Shown: one piece after another, positions 26,061-36,791 of the stretch
How the letters are laid out: every line of letters begins with the position of its first letter
Numbering within the stretch: position 1 is the first letter of the stretch
Assembly (NCBI RefSeq): GCF_010183535.1
Contig: NC_071331.1
Location: 930,001-994,000, forward strand
DNA from: Caenorhabditis remanei
Taxonomy: Eukaryota > Nematoda > Chromadorea > Rhabditida > Rhabditidae
Length of the DNA stretch: 64,000 bases
Direction: 5' to 3'
Translations under genes and position numbers: made by a program
Notes under the pieces: generated by a model
Database searches by the model: none
The model's input: only the letters and a program-made list of their open reading frames with translations
What the model was told of the DNA's origin: nothing

Positions 26061-26625
26061 TTATTTTTGATTTTTTGTCTGGTTTTTTCACATATTTTAC
26101 ATATTTATGGTTTTTACGCGAATAAAAGGATTGATTTGTTACTTTTTGTGGTCATTAGTAAGCCTGGACACCCTTTTTGCAGAAAAACTGCGAATTTTTC
26201 ACATTTTTCACATGAGAACTGATTTTTCGATGTTGTTTAACTGAAAACTGCGAATTTCTACCATTTTTCATAGCTAAAACAGGTTTTTAGGAGTTTTTGA
26301 AGCTTTTTGTAGCAATTTTCACTTGAAAAATCATAATATTTCCGCCAAAACCACCATTTTTTCACTAAAAATTCGAAAAATCAAATGATAAAGCCAGAAT
26401 TTCGATTTTAGGCTTTGAATCTCCATTTTTCAGAATTTTCAGCATGTTTTGATAGTTTTAAGAGATTTAGCACCGTTTAAAACATTATTCTCAATCAAAA
26501 AACCACGAAATTCCATCTGAAACCACCAATTTTCATCTAAAAACATGAAAAAATTAATTCTTGTTTGTCCGAGAGGAGTACACGGCAAGAGTTTTCTCAG
26601 CCAGGAGGCCACGGCCGCGAGAAAA
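24380..26625. repeat. widely spaced inverted repeat around RABL3 exon 2
   Basis: The left arm at about 24386-24455 (GGCCGTGGCCTCCTGGC followed by CTCCTCTCGGACAAG) is matched in opposite orientation by 26562-26625 (CTTGTTTGTCCGAGAGGAG then GCCAGGAGGCCACGGCC). Two further CTTGTCCGAGAGGAGTACRC copies lie at 25386-25404 and 25582-25602 in direct orientation. Confidence 0.7.
25421..25555. repeat. MITE copy 3, TTCTTACAACCGCGCTC family
   Basis: GGCACGCTTCTTACAACCGC ... GCAGTTGTAAGAACTGTGCC: a clean inverted pair, the best-preserved of the three copies. It sits between the two direct CTTGTCCGAGAGGAGTACRC repeats in RABL3 intron 1. Confidence 0.75.
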
Positions 26626-27103
26626 CGAAATGGCGGGTGTTTGAATAAGGGTTTTTAATTTCTCTGCTTTTTCACAGGGTCTCAGTATGAGTAGTGAAAA
26701 TAAACGCGCTCCGCTGAAATCAGCTGAAATTTTAGCGCGAAATTCAAAATAAATTTTATATTTAAAAATTTTATATATTTTTTCAATAGAATTGATCTCG
26801 AAAAGAACCGCGACGGTCGAAAAACTGGCCAAAAATGCGGGAAAACAGGCATAAATCGGCTCAAAAACTGGTCGATTAGGCTGCGTATCAAAATGCCACA
26901 GTGAAACAGCGAATTGCAAAAATTAAAATTTGAATTTGCCGCCAATGTCTAGTGGAGCGCGTTCGATTTTACTACTCGACCCTAGACCCTGTGCTTTTTC
27001 GATTGCTTTCCTAGCGGTTTTTGAGATTTTTTGGCAGAGAACTGTTTGTGTAGAATATTTTCGAAAATGCACCACACACTTTTTTCCGGTTTATTCATAT
27101 GAT

Positions 27104-28046
27104 TTATTGGAAGAGCATAGAAATGAGAAGGATCGAAATGCTAATAATATCCATATTGCTAGTAGCGACACTCGACGGTTTTTCTTCTGAAGAAACACCT
27201 CCAACCTTGCACAATCCGGACTCAGCAGTTCTATCCTTCAGGCACTGAGATCCAGGCTGTCCACTTACCGTAAATACTGTATTATAACGGCATGCCGTTA
27301 TATTTTTCAACCGGCTCCCAGAGAAATTTTGTGGTTTCAGAAACTTATTAAAATTTACCGGAAAAACTTTTTTGGGAGTTCTATCGGCTGATCAATAAGT
27401 TACTAATCACGCTGCTTCTAATCAAAACCAAGAAAAAACACCTTGATAATCATAATCATGAATTCGGAGTATAGATGGGGTGCCGTTATAATACAGGTGC
27501 CGTTCTATTACAGGTGCCGTTATAATACAGTATTTACGGTATATCATTTCCTTCTTTTTTAAGATGTCCATTCGGTCCAATCGCACAAATCGCTTCAACA
27601 TCACCACAGCCAGGTGGTCTCAAACCAACACACGCAAAGCTCGTCTGGATTGGATTCAGGAGAGTGAGGCAGCGATTACTACAAATAGTTGAAGCATTTA
27701 CTCTCACGGGACGGAAGTATGAAGCCAATTCGATTCTTTGTTTGACCGGGAACGCGTAATATGAGTTGGGTTCTTTCAATTCATCTTTCACAGTCTCACA
27801 ATTCAATCCACTACCTTCTCCAAGTCGGGGCTCCATGTCTGCAATTTTAGAATTAGGACATAATCAATCGAGAAACTCAACCAATTTATTCATATTTCCT
27901 ATAGTACTTCTTTTCGCTTCGTCATAACGCCATCCGTTTACGTCGGAAATCACTTTTCTTTTATCCTTGTCTTTCACCGGAACGACTTCAGAAGATACAT
28001 CATGGATGGATATGAGGAGAAGGAGTCCAATAGCGAGGGCTTTCAT
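27104..28046 (-). pseudogene. CAP-like gene C, disrupted
   Basis: Recognisable pieces in gene order: 28046-27882 (signal peptide MKALAIGLLLLISIHDVSS, then TIGNMNKL), 27838 to about 27555 (TWSPDLEKVV, then in another frame CETVKDE ... IGPN), and 27265-27104 (GQPGSQCLKDRTAESGLC and a hydrophobic tail ending SILLISMLFQ). Damage: the frame changes near 27808 between TWSPDLEKVVD and the following Cys; the exon lacks a GT donor after IGPN, unlike all relatives; and a MITE (27268-27539) sits at the last junction. It has a TATA-like box (GTATAAAAG, about 28120) but no clear GATA site. Confidence 0.75.
27268..27539. mobile_element. TA-flanked MITE (CCGTAAATACTG termini), copy 2
   Basis: Same termini and internal GGTGCCGTTATAATACAG repeats as 7390-7660, with TA on both flanks. 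Inserted between the third and last exons of CAP-like gene C. Confidence 0.85.
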
Positions 28047-30247
28047 AGTAGTCTCTTGTTGAGTTGTTAGGTTGTATTTATCTCAGTAGATCAAACTGAT
28101 TTTCTACCCTGATTCTCTCTTCTTTTATACGGATGAGATGGGGTGTTTGACCTTTCAAGAAAGAGAGCAGTTCACGAATCTGTTTGATTTTTATTTCCAG
28201 AAAAAAGTAGGGTGAGAGTTTATTCAACTTCACTGATTTTCACGCCACGTATTTTTAGATGGGACAGCACTGCTGAAAAAAATGAAGTTCCAGTAAGCGG
28301 CAGGGGATCGTAAGCCGATTTTTTAACTAGCGCCATTGAATTTCAAGTAAAATTCATCAGCGATCTTTTTAATATTCTTTCCGCATTTGTTGGAGTTTTA
28401 TCCGCGCCGCTTGCAGTTCAACGGGGTACAACACTATTTCAAAATTCCAGGTTTTTGATATGAATCGATTCAGAAAGCCAGGGAAAAGAAAAAACTCTTT
28501 AGGAGCCATGTCCGAAAATCAGTCCGAAGTGAGTTGTGGCTTGCTAAAGTGGCTTTAAGAAAGAAAGAAAAGAAGAAAAGTTGGGCGACTTATAACTCGG
28601 TTCACAAAAGAATTTATCAGAATTTATTTCAGATTTGGAATCTACGGACTCGAAAGTGACAGGGGCCAAATTCTAGACTCCTTTGAAAGAGGACTCCCTC
28701 GTGAGGGATTTGCTTTTGCAACTCTTGCTCATATCAAAACAAAGTAAGACAAAAATTGGACAAAATAGTGTTTATTCACAATTTTCTGGCATCAAAACAT
28801 TTAGAAACAAGACAAATATGAATCTTTTGGTAGCGACATCCGTACTGCTCGAATTCGTTTCTGTTGCCGCCTTTATCTTGGGTGCAACACCTGACTCATA
28901 ATTCATGACAACATTGAGTTTTCTAGTTGGTAAAATGTACGACTGACTTGGGACGGTCATGGAGTCAGTATGGGGATATGGGACGTGAGCTGTATCGTTG
29001 GAAAGTTGAGAAAGCGCTGATTCCAAATATATATTCAGTTTTTTGCATTCGACACGTCAAGGGGTAATGACTTTCCTAGTGAATGAGTGCTTCTACACAA
29101 TCCACCTCGCTTAATTCGAGTAGTAGGTTCCCGGATTTTTTCGAAAGATTTTTCGAAAAAATTTTCGAAAGATTTTTCGAAAACTCTTTGAAAATTTTCG
29201 AGATTTTTCGAAAATTTTTCGAAGAATTTTCGAAAAATCTTTGGAAATTTCTGGAAGTTTCTAGAATATTCTGAAAATTTCGGAAAACATCTGGAAACAA
29301 GAGTTTCGCTCATGGATGGGCATTTTAGAGTTCCGGAGCACATTTGTGTCCGCCCTCGCATAAGTTTCTTGCCAGTTGACTTGTTTATTCACTAAAAATG
29401 ACTCAAATTAAAATTTTATTGATGCAAAACGTGTCCGATAATACAAATGTGCTCCGGAACTGAAAACTGTTCATCCATAACCAAAATCCCTGTTTCCAGA
29501 TTTTTCCCAAAATTTCCGAACACCCCTCAATTTTTCGAAAATTCTTCGAAAATTTTTCGAAAGATTTTTCGAAGGGTTTTTCGAAAATTTTTCGAAAGAA
29601 ATTTTTCGAAGAATTTTCGAAGAATTTTCGAAAAATTTTCCGAAAAATCTTACGGAAAATCTTTCGAAAATCTTTCGAAGACACACACTGGTCCCAGCTA
29701 ATATATTTCATCTCCTCCTTCACGACACGGTTTTGACAGTTCGATGCATCCGATTTTAGTTTGTGGGATATTGTATCTCTCAGTAGCAGTGTTGTATGAA
29801 ATTCTGATTTCCGGCTTCCGGATAAGAAATACGCTCTTCCATGCTACTCTTCTCGGCAGCCGTATCCCCTCCCGAAACCATCATGTGATCTCTATTTTTG
29901 AGATCCTAATGGTTCACGGTATCAGCTGTTTTTAACTCAAATGACATAAAAAGGCTCATTGAAATATAATGCTTGTTAGAAAACTTAATTGTGCTTTTGC
30001 AATTATTTTTTTTTCAGAAAACTAGTGTCGCCATTACGTTCCTATAAGTGTCGTCTTTCTATCAGAATCTCTCTCAAAACTCAGCACTTTCTCCGCCTCT
30101 TCCCCTTTTTGGATGGACCCCTTTTCGATTGATTTTTGACTACCTGTTTGTTAGGAATACAAAAAACAACGAGGACTTCACAACCAAAAAATATTTATTT
30201 GACAATCACTTTTGGGGATGGAAATCAAGAGTTTAGAGAATCGGAGT
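28047..30247. other. intergenic stretch with inverted repeat of TCGAAAAATTTT units
   Basis: No convincing gene. 29055-29345 and 29440-29700 are inverted copies of a region built from TTTTTCGAAAGA-like units, each bounded by TGTGCTCCGGAACT. The minus strand at 28775-29040 has an 84-codon open stretch ending in a hydrophobic run; it could be a decayed last exon of the CAP-like family but shows no Cys module. 29730-30240 is similar to 33530-33740, indicating a segmental duplication downstream of the two related genes. Confidence 0.45.
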
Positions 30248-30978
30248 TCAGATGAAAAGGAAGGATACGACAATGAGGAGAACGGAGGCAAATGATAGAG
30301 TAGATGTCGAATACTTGCACAATCCACTCGACGCCTTTCCATTTGGACAGTTAGATCCGGGTTCTCCTTGTGTGAAGTCACTCTCCGAAACACTGCTTCT
30401 GGAAAGTAATTATTTAGAGGTGTCCCATTTGATTGTTACTAACTGAGGACCAATCAAACATCCACCAGAAAGACAATCCGATTTGACCTCCCCACATCCA
30501 ATTCGTGTTTGTTTTGGACCGAGAATGGCTTTGCCTACATTTTCAGCGTATTCTTTGCCAATCTTTTCCTGTTGTTCTTGTGAAGCAGCATTAATTTGTT
30601 CTACCAGTTTTTGGGACGGAATAGGAATGACCATGAAAGAGCCAGTCGGTGGAGCTTTGCAATTCATTGCCTGGGCTTTTTTCTCGAGATCCGTATCCCA
30701 ACTCGGGAATTGATATTTTTAGATTGCCATTAACACATTCAACTACTCACTATTTCGTGCATGTTTGAGATCTTCTTATTAGTTGCGACTTGCGCACGGA
30801 CGTTGTTAATTTCAGCCACTATTTTGTCTCTGTCCGAATCCGTCATACGTTTGACCACAATCGCAGCAGGGTACACCACTTGAGCTGAAATCATTCTTTC
30901 TTATTTCTCTCCATTGTGAGTCTTCTACCAACCGAATAGGAGCAGAAGAGGGATTCCAATGAGGATCGGTAGCTTCAT
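30248..30978 (-). CDS. CAP-like secreted protein D (splice acceptor mutated)
   Basis: Family-consistent exons in gene order: 30978-30933 (signal peptide MKLPILIGIPLLLLFG), 30884-30751 (VVYPAAIVVKRMT ... KISNMHEI), 30703-30444 (SWDTDLEKKAQAMNC ... GPKQTRIGCGEVKSDC ... CLIGPQ), 30398-30248 (SSVSESDFTQGEPGSNCPNG, SSGLC and hydrophobic tail ending VVSFLFI); 196 aa. The acceptor of intron 2 reads CCCG before AGT, where relatives have CCAG, so the normal AG is gone. An AG two bases further would shift the frame. It may be a young pseudogene or use another acceptor. GATA site 31071-31080 and a TATATAAGC box are upstream. Closest paralogue: gene E. Confidence 0.65.
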
Positions 30979-31070
30979 TGTCCAACAGGCACTGGGAGTT
31001 GTTCAGCTGTGTTAATCTTTTGATTAAACTGATTTTGATTGAGTTTTCGCCAGCTTATATAAGCACGGAG

Positions 31071-31080
31071 AGATCTTATC
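31071..31080 (-). promoter_or_regulatory. GATA site upstream of CAP-like gene D
   Basis: GATAAGATCT toward the gene, then CTTATATAAGC, about 95 bp before the ATG. Confidence 0.6.
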
Positions 31081-31188
31081 TCGAGAAAAAATGAATACAG
31101 GGCACGGTCTCTCTTTTCAGCGTGTGATTTAATTCACATTTAATAATATTTACTTACTAGAGAAGGTCACGTGAAATACAGTGCGCGT

Positions 31189-32190
31189 CATAAAGATAGA
31201 CCCCCCCCCCCCCCTCTCCACCCTATTTTCTTCATATTTTTTCATAAAAATTCTACCTTGAAGCGCCACTTTAGGCTAAAAAGTCGAAAAATAGGGATTT
31301 CTGTGTAAAACTACCGTAACCCGTGGATCAAATTGAGGTAGCAGTATTATTTTTGACTGGAATAAGGCGGCTCTAAATGCTCAGAAGCCGTCCATATATG
31401 AAGGATATTCACTTCGGTGGTCAGTTTTGAGGTTTTTCTCGATGAAAAACGTTTGAAAATCAGTTTTTGAAGTAGAATATTTTCGAGGATGGTTTAGTAG
31501 ACTCTTGTTATGCCACTTAGATATTTCTGAAAAACCTTTTGAAGTTACAGATAAGTGATAGCAGTTGAAATCATGACCATGTTATTTTTACGAAGGAATG
31601 GTCTGTTCTCGAATCAATAGAAGATTCAAACGTTTTAGAATTATAATATTCGAAATCGGTGTGAAACCATAAAACAACACCAATACTTATAGCTTCTTAT
31701 TAAAAAGTAGTTTCTCCATCGCCAAACTTATGATATCCAGCGCTTCACTAATGAACAAAGATTTGAGGCAATGGATAATGATTTGAAAGGCTAGTACTTA
31801 TAACTACTAGGTCAAAGTAATTGAGTTATGTCTTGGTAACAACAAGAGACTCGCTTTTACTAATTCTCTCAAACATTCTACTTCAAAAACCGATTTTCAA
31901 ACGTTTTTCATCGAGAAAAACTTCAAAACTGTCTCCCGAATTGAATACCCTTCATATTAGGACGGCTTCTGAGCATTTAGAGCCGCCATATTCCAGTCAA
32001 AAATATATATGAAAAAATAATCAAACGAGTGCCAAAGAAAGTAAATAATTATACAAAAATACTGCTACCCCTATTTGATCTACGGGTTACGTTAGTTTTC
32101 CACAGAAATCACTATTTTTCGACTTTTTAGACTAAACTGGCTGGCCTTCAAAGTAGAATTTTTATGAAAAAATATGAAGAAAAATAAGAA
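31189..32190. mobile_element. 1-kb foldback element with a poly-C tract
   Basis: The left arm, from a run of about 14 C through AAACGTTTGAAAATC, is matched inverted at 31871-32190 (GATTTTCAAACGTTT ... TTTCTTCATATTTTTTC complement). The C run is only at the left end. The spacer between the arms (31480-31870) is unique. No ORF of note. Confidence 0.75.
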
Positions 32191-32261
32191 AACATTATTA
32201 TTAACGCTGATTTTATTGATTGAAAACGGTTTTGTGTGAAAAACTTCATTTCAAGATTTAT

Positions 32262-33049
32262 TCAGAAAAGAACGTAAAATACGAAGAAGATAATAAGTGA
32301 GACGGTTGAGAAAACAAATCCAGTTGAGCTGCTTCCTGTTTTTTGATCCGCATCAACACCGAGTTGTTTCACATTATTTCCTTTCGCTTTACACAATCCA
32401 TTCGACGTTTTTCCGTTTGGACAGTTAGATCCGGGTTCTCCTTCAATGGCATCACTCTCCGAAACACTGCTTCTGGAAAGTTATTATTTAGAGTTGTCCA
32501 ATTGGATTATAACTAACTGAGGACCAATCAAACATCCACCAGAAAGACAATCCGATTTGACCTCCCCACATCCAATTCGTGTTTGTTTTGGACCGAACAT
32601 GGCTTTGCCTACATTTTCAGCGTATTCTTTGCCAATCTTTTCCTGTTGTTCTTGTGAAGCACCATTGATTTGTTCTACCAGTTTTTGGGACGGAATAGGA
32701 ATGACCATGAAAGAACCAGTAGGTGGGGCATTGCAATTCATTGCCTGGGCTTTCTTCTCGAGATCCATGTCATAACTCTGGAAATAGTATTTTTAGATTG
32801 CCATGGACACATTCAACTACTCACCAATTCGTTCATGTTCGAGATCTTGAATTTAGTCGCCGCTTGCGCACGGACGTTGTTAATTTCAGCCACTAGTTCA
32901 TTTCTTTGGGAATCAGTCGCACGTTTGACCACAATCGCAGCAGGGTACACACATTGAGCTGAAATAATTTTTATCTTCATCCAAAGGAGAGGGAAGAGCC
33001 ACAAACCTCCGAGAGCAAGAAGAAGGACGATGCGCAGTTGCATCTTCAT
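32262..33049 (-). CDS. CAP-like secreted, probably GPI-anchored protein E
   Basis: Exons in gene order: 33049-33007, 32958-32825, 32777-32518, 32472-32262 (215 aa). Signal peptide MKMQLRIVLLLALGG; VYPAAIVVKR; EINNVRAQAATKFKISNMNEL; SYDMDLEKKAQAMNC; GPKQTRIGCGEVKSDC; CLIGPQ; Cys module EGEPGSNCPNGKTSNGLC. A polar linker (VKQLGVDADQKTGSSS) precedes a long hydrophobic C-terminus, the layout of a GPI-attachment signal. The CAP family active-site-like His/Glu residues are absent. GATA site at 33147 and GTATAAAAG precede the gene. All introns are 45-50 nt and canonical. Confidence 0.85.
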
Positions 33050-33146
33050 CGCAAGACAAGGATTGATTGGAGAGAGAAAGTGTCGACTAATTTGGTCAAA
33101 CTGATTTATTCTCTTTTCCTTTTTTCTTTTATACCCATTTCCCTCG

Positions 33147-33156
33147 AGATCTTATC
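33147..33156 (-). promoter_or_regulatory. GATA site upstream of CAP-like gene E
   Basis: GATAAGATCT toward the gene, then GGTATAAAAG, about 100 bp before the ATG. Confidence 0.6.
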
Positions 33157-33700
33157 TATCATCAAGTTCACGTGGCTACAATAAATGAGACCAATGGTCT
33201 ATTTATTTTCAGTTTTTTGTTCTTAAAATTTTGAAGGACACGTTTTTTATAGGAAAGGAGAAAATAGGATAGTTTCCTATTATAAAGCTGAATAATATCG
33301 AGGAAAATTAAGGACACAATGCCAACTTTGTTTTGTCAGTTTTAGCATAATTTTAAAAGGTGATGTGTAATTATCAAAATTCATGACATGTACTCCCTCC
33401 AATACCGTTGACTCAATTTATTCTATTTAATTTATCAGATTTTTTACACGTCAGGTGGTAAATGATTTGCCAGGGGTTCTAACTTCGTTTTTTCTCGAAT
33501 CTAACATGTTTCATCTCCTTCCTCTAGTTCACGACATGATTTTGACAGTTTGGTGCATCCTATTTTAGATTATAGGATGTTCTATCTCTCGGTAGTTGAA
33601 TTACTTTTCGTTTCTCATAAGTGTCGTTTTTTCAGAATCTTTCTGAATCTTTCTGAAAACTCAGCACTTTCTCCGCATCTTCCCCTTTTTGATACCAGTT

Positions 33701-33947
33701 TCATGTGGACGGAAGCCTGATCGATTGATTTTCGATGAAAAGGAAGGATACGACAATGAGGAGAACGGAGACAAATGGCAAAGTTGACTTCGAATACTTG
33801 CACAGTCCACTCGACGCCTTTCCATTTGGACAGTTTGATCCGGGTTCTCCTTTAATGACATCACTCTCCGAAACACTGCTTCTGAAAAGTTAATATTTAC
33901 AGATGTCAAACTAGATTATAACTTACTGAGGACCAATCAAACATGCA
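33701..33947 (-). pseudogene. truncated CAP-like gene fragment (last exon only)
   Basis: The last seven codons of exon 3 (ACLIGPQ, 33947-33927), a good donor/acceptor pair, and a full last exon (SSVSESDVIKGEPGSNCPNG, SSGLC, hydrophobic tail) survive. Upstream of 33948 the family sequence stops abruptly and no exon 1-2 is present. It is nearest to gene D, and the flanking 33530-33740 matches the sequence beside D. Confidence 0.75.
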
Positions 33948-34143
33948 CTTTGTCATAAATTGGAAGAAAGTGTAAAACTAAGACTTTTTTGCAAAACATG
34001 GCGACCACAACCGAGTTAGTCTCACGAAAGAGCTTTTATCAACATCTAAATTCATCTTAAAATCTCGTAATTTTTCTGGTAAGCAATTAATTCCTCTGAA
34101 TACAATGCTATCAAACATTATTGTACTTCATTTTCAGATTTAT

Positions 34144-35001
34144 TCAGAAAAAGTTGTAGAATACAAAGGAGACAATGATTGAGACGGTTGAGAACACAAA
34201 TCCAGTTGAGCTGTTTCCTTCCTCTTGTTTAACATTCACATCTGGTTGTTTCACATCTACATCCATTTGTTTCACACCCGCATCCGTATTAGGTTGTTTT
34301 ACACCGGCATCAGGTTGTTTCACATTATTTCCACTGGCTCTACACAATCCATTCGACGTCTTTTCATTCGGACAGTTTGATCCGGGTTCTCCTTTTGCGA
34401 AGTCACGCTCCGAAACACTGGTTCTGAAAAGTAATTATTTAGAGGTGTTAAACTAAATTATAACTTACAGGGGACCAATCAAACATACACCACCAGCATC
34501 AGGACATTTCGATTCTGCACACCCAATTCGAGTTTGTTTTGGACCGAAAAAGGCTTTGATTGCATTGCTCATCATTGCTTGTCCAATCTGTCCCTGTTGT
34601 TCTTGTGATAGTTTCTCGAGTTGGGCCATCGCTTCCTGCGACGGTTCAACAACAACCATGAACGAACCTTTAGGTTCAGAATCGCAAGTCAATGCCTCGG
34701 CTTGTCTCTCGAGATCCAAATCATAACTCTGGAATAGATCTTTTTTAATTTCCATGAACATATTTAACTATTCACCAATTCGTGCATGTTTGAGATCTTG
34801 GCAGCAGTTGCCATTTGCGCACGGAGTTCGTTAACTTGATCCACGACTTGGTTTCTTTCGGCATCAGTCGTACGTTTGACCACAATCGCCGCAGGGTACA
34901 CCATTTGAGCTGAAATCATTCTTTCTTATTTCTTCATTGTGAGTCTTCTACCAACCGAATAGGAGCAGAAGGGGGATTCCAATGGGAATCGGCAGCTTCA
35001 T
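34144..35001 (-). CDS. CAP-like GPI-anchored protein F with VKQ-repeat stalk
   Basis: Exons in gene order: 35001-34956, 34909-34776, 34728-34469, 34423-34144 (239 aa). Signal peptide MKLPIPIGIPLLLLFG; VYPAAIVVKR; QVNELRAQMATAAKISNMHEL; SYDLDLERQAEALTC; FFGPKQTRIGCAESKC; CLIGPL; GEPGSNCPNEKTSNGLC. Between the Cys module and the C-terminal hydrophobic segment it has a stalk of five VKQ repeats (VKQPDAG, VKQPNTDAG, VKQMDVD, VKQPDVN, VKQEEG). Gene E has one such unit, so the stalk expanded by tandem duplication. NSSTGFVFSTVSIIVSF is a convincing GPI-signal shape. GATA site 35094-35103 and a TATATAAGC box are upstream. Confidence 0.86.
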
Positions 35002-35093
35002 TGTCCAACGGGCACTGAGAGTTGTTCGACTGTGTTATTCTTTCGACTGAACTGATTCTTATTGAGTTTCCGCCGGCTTATATAAGCACTTAG

Positions 35094-35103
35094 AGATCTT
35101 ATC
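35094..35103 (-). promoter_or_regulatory. GATA site upstream of CAP-like gene F
   Basis: GATAAGATCT toward the gene, then GCTTATATAAGC, about 95 bp before the ATG. Confidence 0.6.
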
Positions 35104-35759
35104 TCGGGAAAAAAGCAAAGAAAAAATGAATACAAAGCAAGATCGTTATCTTTGATTATTAGACGTGAATATGATGTTTTTTTGATAACAAGTTCAATTT
35201 GATAGATTTCGTAAAGCTGTAAAAATACAAACTTGCGAAGGCTGAGTCTATAGCTCAACCCATCCCGAAGCCTCAGTAGTCTGAACTTGGATCCCGGTAA
35301 GAATCATTGTACTGGTACTCTTCGCATTCCTGTAAAAAGTAGTTTCGTTCACTTCTCGGAAAACAACTTTGTTTAGGAATCATGCTGTTTGACAGCTTCT
35401 TGTGAAAAATGCTCCATTAAGAACTGGGTAAAAAGAGATTAAAAATTTATTACGAAAGAGGCGTTGAAAGTAAACTAGCGAGAAAGACAGTCAGAAATTG
35501 AAAGTCAACGGTAGGAATTCCGCACAGCTCTGCACAGTAGGATCTTCGATACCAGAGTTGACATATTTCCAAGATTATCCGTTTATTTACAGAAAGGTTT
35601 AGAAATAAATAGGCATTCAAAGCCTAACTTTTATAGCAAGAACAGTAATCTGACGCAAGTAATTTAAAACAAAAACTTTATATTTTCATTCAATATTCTA
35701 TTCATAAAACGGGTATCAGAAATGAAAAACTCTTCCAGACTTCCATCGTTTCTCTGACT

Positions 35760-36497
35760 TCACCACTCTGAACCAATTTGTCTTGCCTTTCTGACTCCTT
35801 TGAAATATTTTCTCCAGTTATATCCACTTGCTCTACACAATCCATTCGACGTCTTCCCATTCGGACAGTTTGATCCGGGTTCTCCTTTAATGGCATCACT
35901 CTCCGAAACACTGCTACTGAAAAGTAATTATTTAGAGGTGTCCAATTGGAATGTAATTAACTGGGGACCAATCAAACATGCAGATGAAAGACAATCCAGA
36001 TTGAGTTGTGCACATCCAATTCGAGTTTGTTTTGGACCGAAAAAGGCTTTGAGTGCATTGTCCATCATTGCATGTTCAATCTGTCCCTGTTGTTCTTGTG
36101 ATAGTTTCTCGAGTTGGGCTGCCATTTCCGGCGACGGTTCAACAGCAACCATGAAAGAACCAGTCGGTGGAGCATCGCAATTGATCGCCTCGGCTTGTCT
36201 CTCGAGATCCATATCATAACTCTGGAATTTGTCTTTTTCAATTCCCAATTCTAAGTTTGAAGAGCTCACCAATTCGTGCATGTTCGAGATCTTGGCAGCT
36301 GTTGCCATTTGCGCACGGAGTTCGTTAACTTGATCCACTAATTGGTTTCTTTCGGCATCAGTCGACCGTTTGACCACAATCGCCGCAGGGTACACCACTT
36401 GAGCTGAAATCATTCTTTCTTATTTCTCTCCATTGTGAGTCTTCTACCAACCGAAAAGGAGCAGAAGGGGGATTCCAATGAGGATCGGTAGCTTCAT
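35760..36497 (-). CDS. CAP-like secreted protein G with altered C-terminus
   Basis: Exons in gene order: 36497-36452, 36403-36270, 36221-35962, 35916-35760 (198 aa). The first three exons are close to F: VYPAAIVVKRSTDAERN, KISNMHELV, SYDMDLERQAEAINC, FFGPKQTRIGCAQLNLDC, CLIGP. The Cys module IKGEPGSNCPNGKTSNGLC is intact, but the end is SGYNWRKYFKGVRKARQIGSEW with no hydrophobic anchor. A second frame stays open to 35702 and would end in a short hydrophobic run, so a frameshift may have removed the anchor. Intron 2 (48 nt) has no stop codon in frame. GATA site 36577-36586 and TATATATGC lie upstream. Confidence 0.8.
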
Positions 36498-36576
36498 TGT
36501 CCAATAGGCACAGGGAGTTGTTTGTTTGGTTGAACTGATTTTGAGTGAGTTTCCGCCGGCTTATATATGCACTGAG

Positions 36577-36586
36577 AGATCTTATC
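36577..36586 (-). promoter_or_regulatory. GATA site upstream of CAP-like gene G
   Basis: GATAAGATCT toward the gene, then GCATATATAAGCC, about 80 bp before the ATG. Confidence 0.6.
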
Positions 36587-36791
36587 TCGAGAAAAAACAA
36601 AGAAAAAATGAATGCGGAGCACGCTTGTTATCTTTAGCGTGTACTTCTCTAGTTGTTTCATCTTTAATAGAATTCTGGATGATTGCTAATTTTGCCAGGG
36701 AGCTTGATTGACTTGAATCGTAATTCTAGTTGAGAATACTGTGAAGCACATTCTTTCAGAATTTCAACAAAAAAACACAATATCATAAGGT

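Noticed and set aside
28772..29026. 84-codon ORF with hydrophobic end as a further CAP-like last exon
   Set aside because: No PGSxC...GLC module and no acceptor that fits the family; only a weak resemblance.
29083..29723. Phe/Lys/Ser-rich ORFs around 29.1-29.7 kb
   Set aside because: Translations of TTTTTCGAAAGA repeats open on both strands.
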